Assembly: GCF_014901205.1 (NCBI RefSeq)
Contig: NZ_JACNMU010000001.1
Location: forward strand, 434,001 to 498,000
DNA from: Meridianimarinicoccus sp. MJW13
Lineage (GTDB): Bacteria; Pseudomonadota; Alphaproteobacteria; Rhodobacterales; Rhodobacteraceae
DNA length: 64,000 bases
Direction of reading: 5' to 3'
Part shown: positions 63,035 through 64,000 of the stretch, piece by piece
How the letters are laid out: every line of letters begins with the position of its first letter
How positions within the stretch are numbered: position 1 is the stretch's first letter
The notes under the pieces: generated by a model
The model's input: the letters and a program-made list of their open reading frames with translations, nothing else
Databases searched by the model: none
What the model was told of the DNA's origin: nothing
Translations under genes and position numbers: made by a program

Positions 63035-64000
63035 GTGAAACGCATGCGCCCAGCCATCGCTCTGGGGCTGGCAACGGGACTGGGCGTGGCGGCGGTAACC
63101 GCCGCAGCCCAGTCGACGACTCCCGCCCAGACCGCGACTTCGGCCCTCTCCACGGGGACCAACCCGATCAACAATTCGGCGGTTCGCAACGTGAACCGGA
63201 ACCAGCCATTCCGCCAGTTCTTCCTGACGGGTGCCCGGCCGGGGTTCAGCCGCCTGTCGCTGGGCGCGCCGGGACGACGGCAGACGGCCAGCTACAATAC
63301 CAACCTGGAATTCAACGACAACTACGACCTGCGTGAGGATTCGCTCGGCAACGCGCTGATCTGGAACAACATCCTGGGCTACGGAATCGAACGCCGGACC
63401 CTGACCGACGAATTCACCTTTGACGGCGCGGTCAATGTCCGCGCAACCGATCTGCCGACCTTCGGAAATGATGTCGAAGCCGACGACTGGCGGTTCAATC
63501 TTGGCTATCTTCGCGTTGTCGGCGACAATTCCCTAGATTTCGATGTGCGCTACCAGAACGTCGATGTGGCCTTCTTCAACCCGCTGAGCGATCTGGATAT
63601 CAACGGCAACTTCGACGACACGTTTGGCGAGGGCCGCCGCGAATCGATGCGCGGCAACTTCGGGGCCTCGCTCAACCAGGACGGACCGGTCAGTTTCGAT
63701 CTGGTCGGTTATCTGTCCCGCGTCAATTTTTACGACACCACTGATCCCAGCCTGAACGACCGCGATCGCGCAGACATCGCCGCTGACTTCGGCTTCGCGC
63801 TGTCGCCGATCCTGAAGCTGACCGCGGGCGGCTTCTATGGTCGCCGCATCGAAGACGACGCCGACGATCTGGACTCGACGCACCGCCGGTTGAACTTCGG
63901 CATGGATGGTCTGGTCAATCAGCGGATGCGCCTGCGGGCCTGGGTTGGATATTCCGAGGTCGATACGAAACGGAATTCGGGCGACAAGTTCCAGTCCGGT
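63035..64000 (+). CDS. Outer-membrane beta-barrel protein, N-terminal part (runs off right edge)
   Basis: An open frame of 322 codons starts at GTG 63035 with GAGGAAG upstream, 14 bases after the export gene, and continues past the edge. The product has a signal peptide (AIALGLATGLGVAAVTAAAQS) followed by a long series of alternating beta-strand segments rich in Asn, Asp and aromatic residues, such as YNTNLEFNDNYDLREDSLG and LDFDVRYQNVDVAFFN. The pattern is that of an outer-membrane barrel like those in PEP-CTERM EPS loci (TIGR03016-like). It may form the outer pore or a matrix-associated barrel. The family name is tentative without the rest. Confidence 0.7.
   Translation, partial: MKRMRPAIALGLATGLGVAAVTAAAQSTTPAQTATSALSTGTNPINNSAVRNVNRNQPFRQFFLTGARPGFSRLSLGAPGRRQTASYNTNLEFNDNYDLREDSLGNALIWNNILGYGIERRTLTDEFTFDGAVNVRATDLPTFGNDVEADDWRFNLGYLRVVGDNSLDFDVRYQNVDVAFFNPLSDLDINGNFDDTFGEGRRESMRGNFGASLNQDGPVSFDLVGYLSRVNFYDTTDPSLNDRDRADIAADFGFALSPILKLTAGGFYGRRIEDDADDLDSTHRRLNFGMDGLVNQRMRLRAWVGYSEVDTKRNSGDKFQSG

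Overview
The window is about 64 kb of GC-rich chromosome from an alphaproteobacterium, most likely a member of the Rhodobacterales (Roseobacter/Rhodobacter group). The evidence is the clade-typical gene content: a kinase-domain-only HprK with RapZ, EIIA-Man and HPr; a methylsuccinyl-CoA dehydrogenase of the ethylmalonyl-CoA pathway; a plant-type glutamate-cysteine ligase; a VPLPA-type sorting tail; and a homologue of the Rhodobacter gene-transfer-agent spike base protein. Almost everything is chromosomal housekeeping. I saw no insertion sequence, integrase, CRISPR array or rRNA, and only one tRNA (Trp, CCA).

Layout: 1-9.0 kb is the transcription/translation block read leftward (tuf, tRNA-Trp, secE, nusG, rplKAJL, rpoB start), interrupted by the threonine catabolic pair kbl-tdh and a rightward Tat-exported msrB. 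9.1-14.1 kb holds a lipoprotein, a leftward HIG1/pduO/etfB/etfA group, a short-chain dehydrogenase and an SH3-domain protein. 14.2-17.6 kb has parC and a pfkB-type kinase reading rightward. 17.6-22.5 kb is the regulatory PTS (hprK-rapZ-manX-ptsH, then an acyltransferase) diverging from pckA. 22.5-26.7 kb has a TauE-type exporter, mcd, a tandem SpoIIAA-like protein and a META-domain protein. 26.7-31.9 kb is the acpS-(abrB)-lepB-rnc-era-(DUF1491)-recO block. 32-46.6 kb carries a VPLPA-CTERM protein, ileS, a cupin, a group III truncated globin, a YcjX/GNAT/YcjF membrane module, truA, gshA, rsmE, ubiA and an OmpA-family protein with a small coiled-coil partner.

46.6-64 kb is the accessory part. 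Genes resembling the exosortase-associated (XrtA/PEP-CTERM type) exopolysaccharide machinery are gathered here: a long TPR lipoprotein, an ExoY-like sugar transferase, an ExeA-like ATPase, a Wzz-like chain-length protein, a separate tyrosine autokinase, and after an interruption a Wza-like export protein and the start of an outer-membrane beta-barrel. The interruption holds an unrecognised 547-residue secreted protein, a free-standing GTA spike base homologue, sppA, a 56-residue zinc-ribbon membrane protein, a Ca/Na exchanger, a dehydrogenase and uvrC. uvrC is thereby separated from pgsA-moaD-moaE, which suggests insertion or rearrangement at this locus.

Metabolically, mcd passes electrons to ETF (etfAB), and the cobalamin adenosyltransferase beside etfAB would supply the B12 cofactor needed by the mutases of the same pathway. 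PckA and the regulatory PTS point to control of carbon flow at the PEP node. Many same-strand neighbours are joined by 1-4 base start/stop overlaps, so translational coupling is common.
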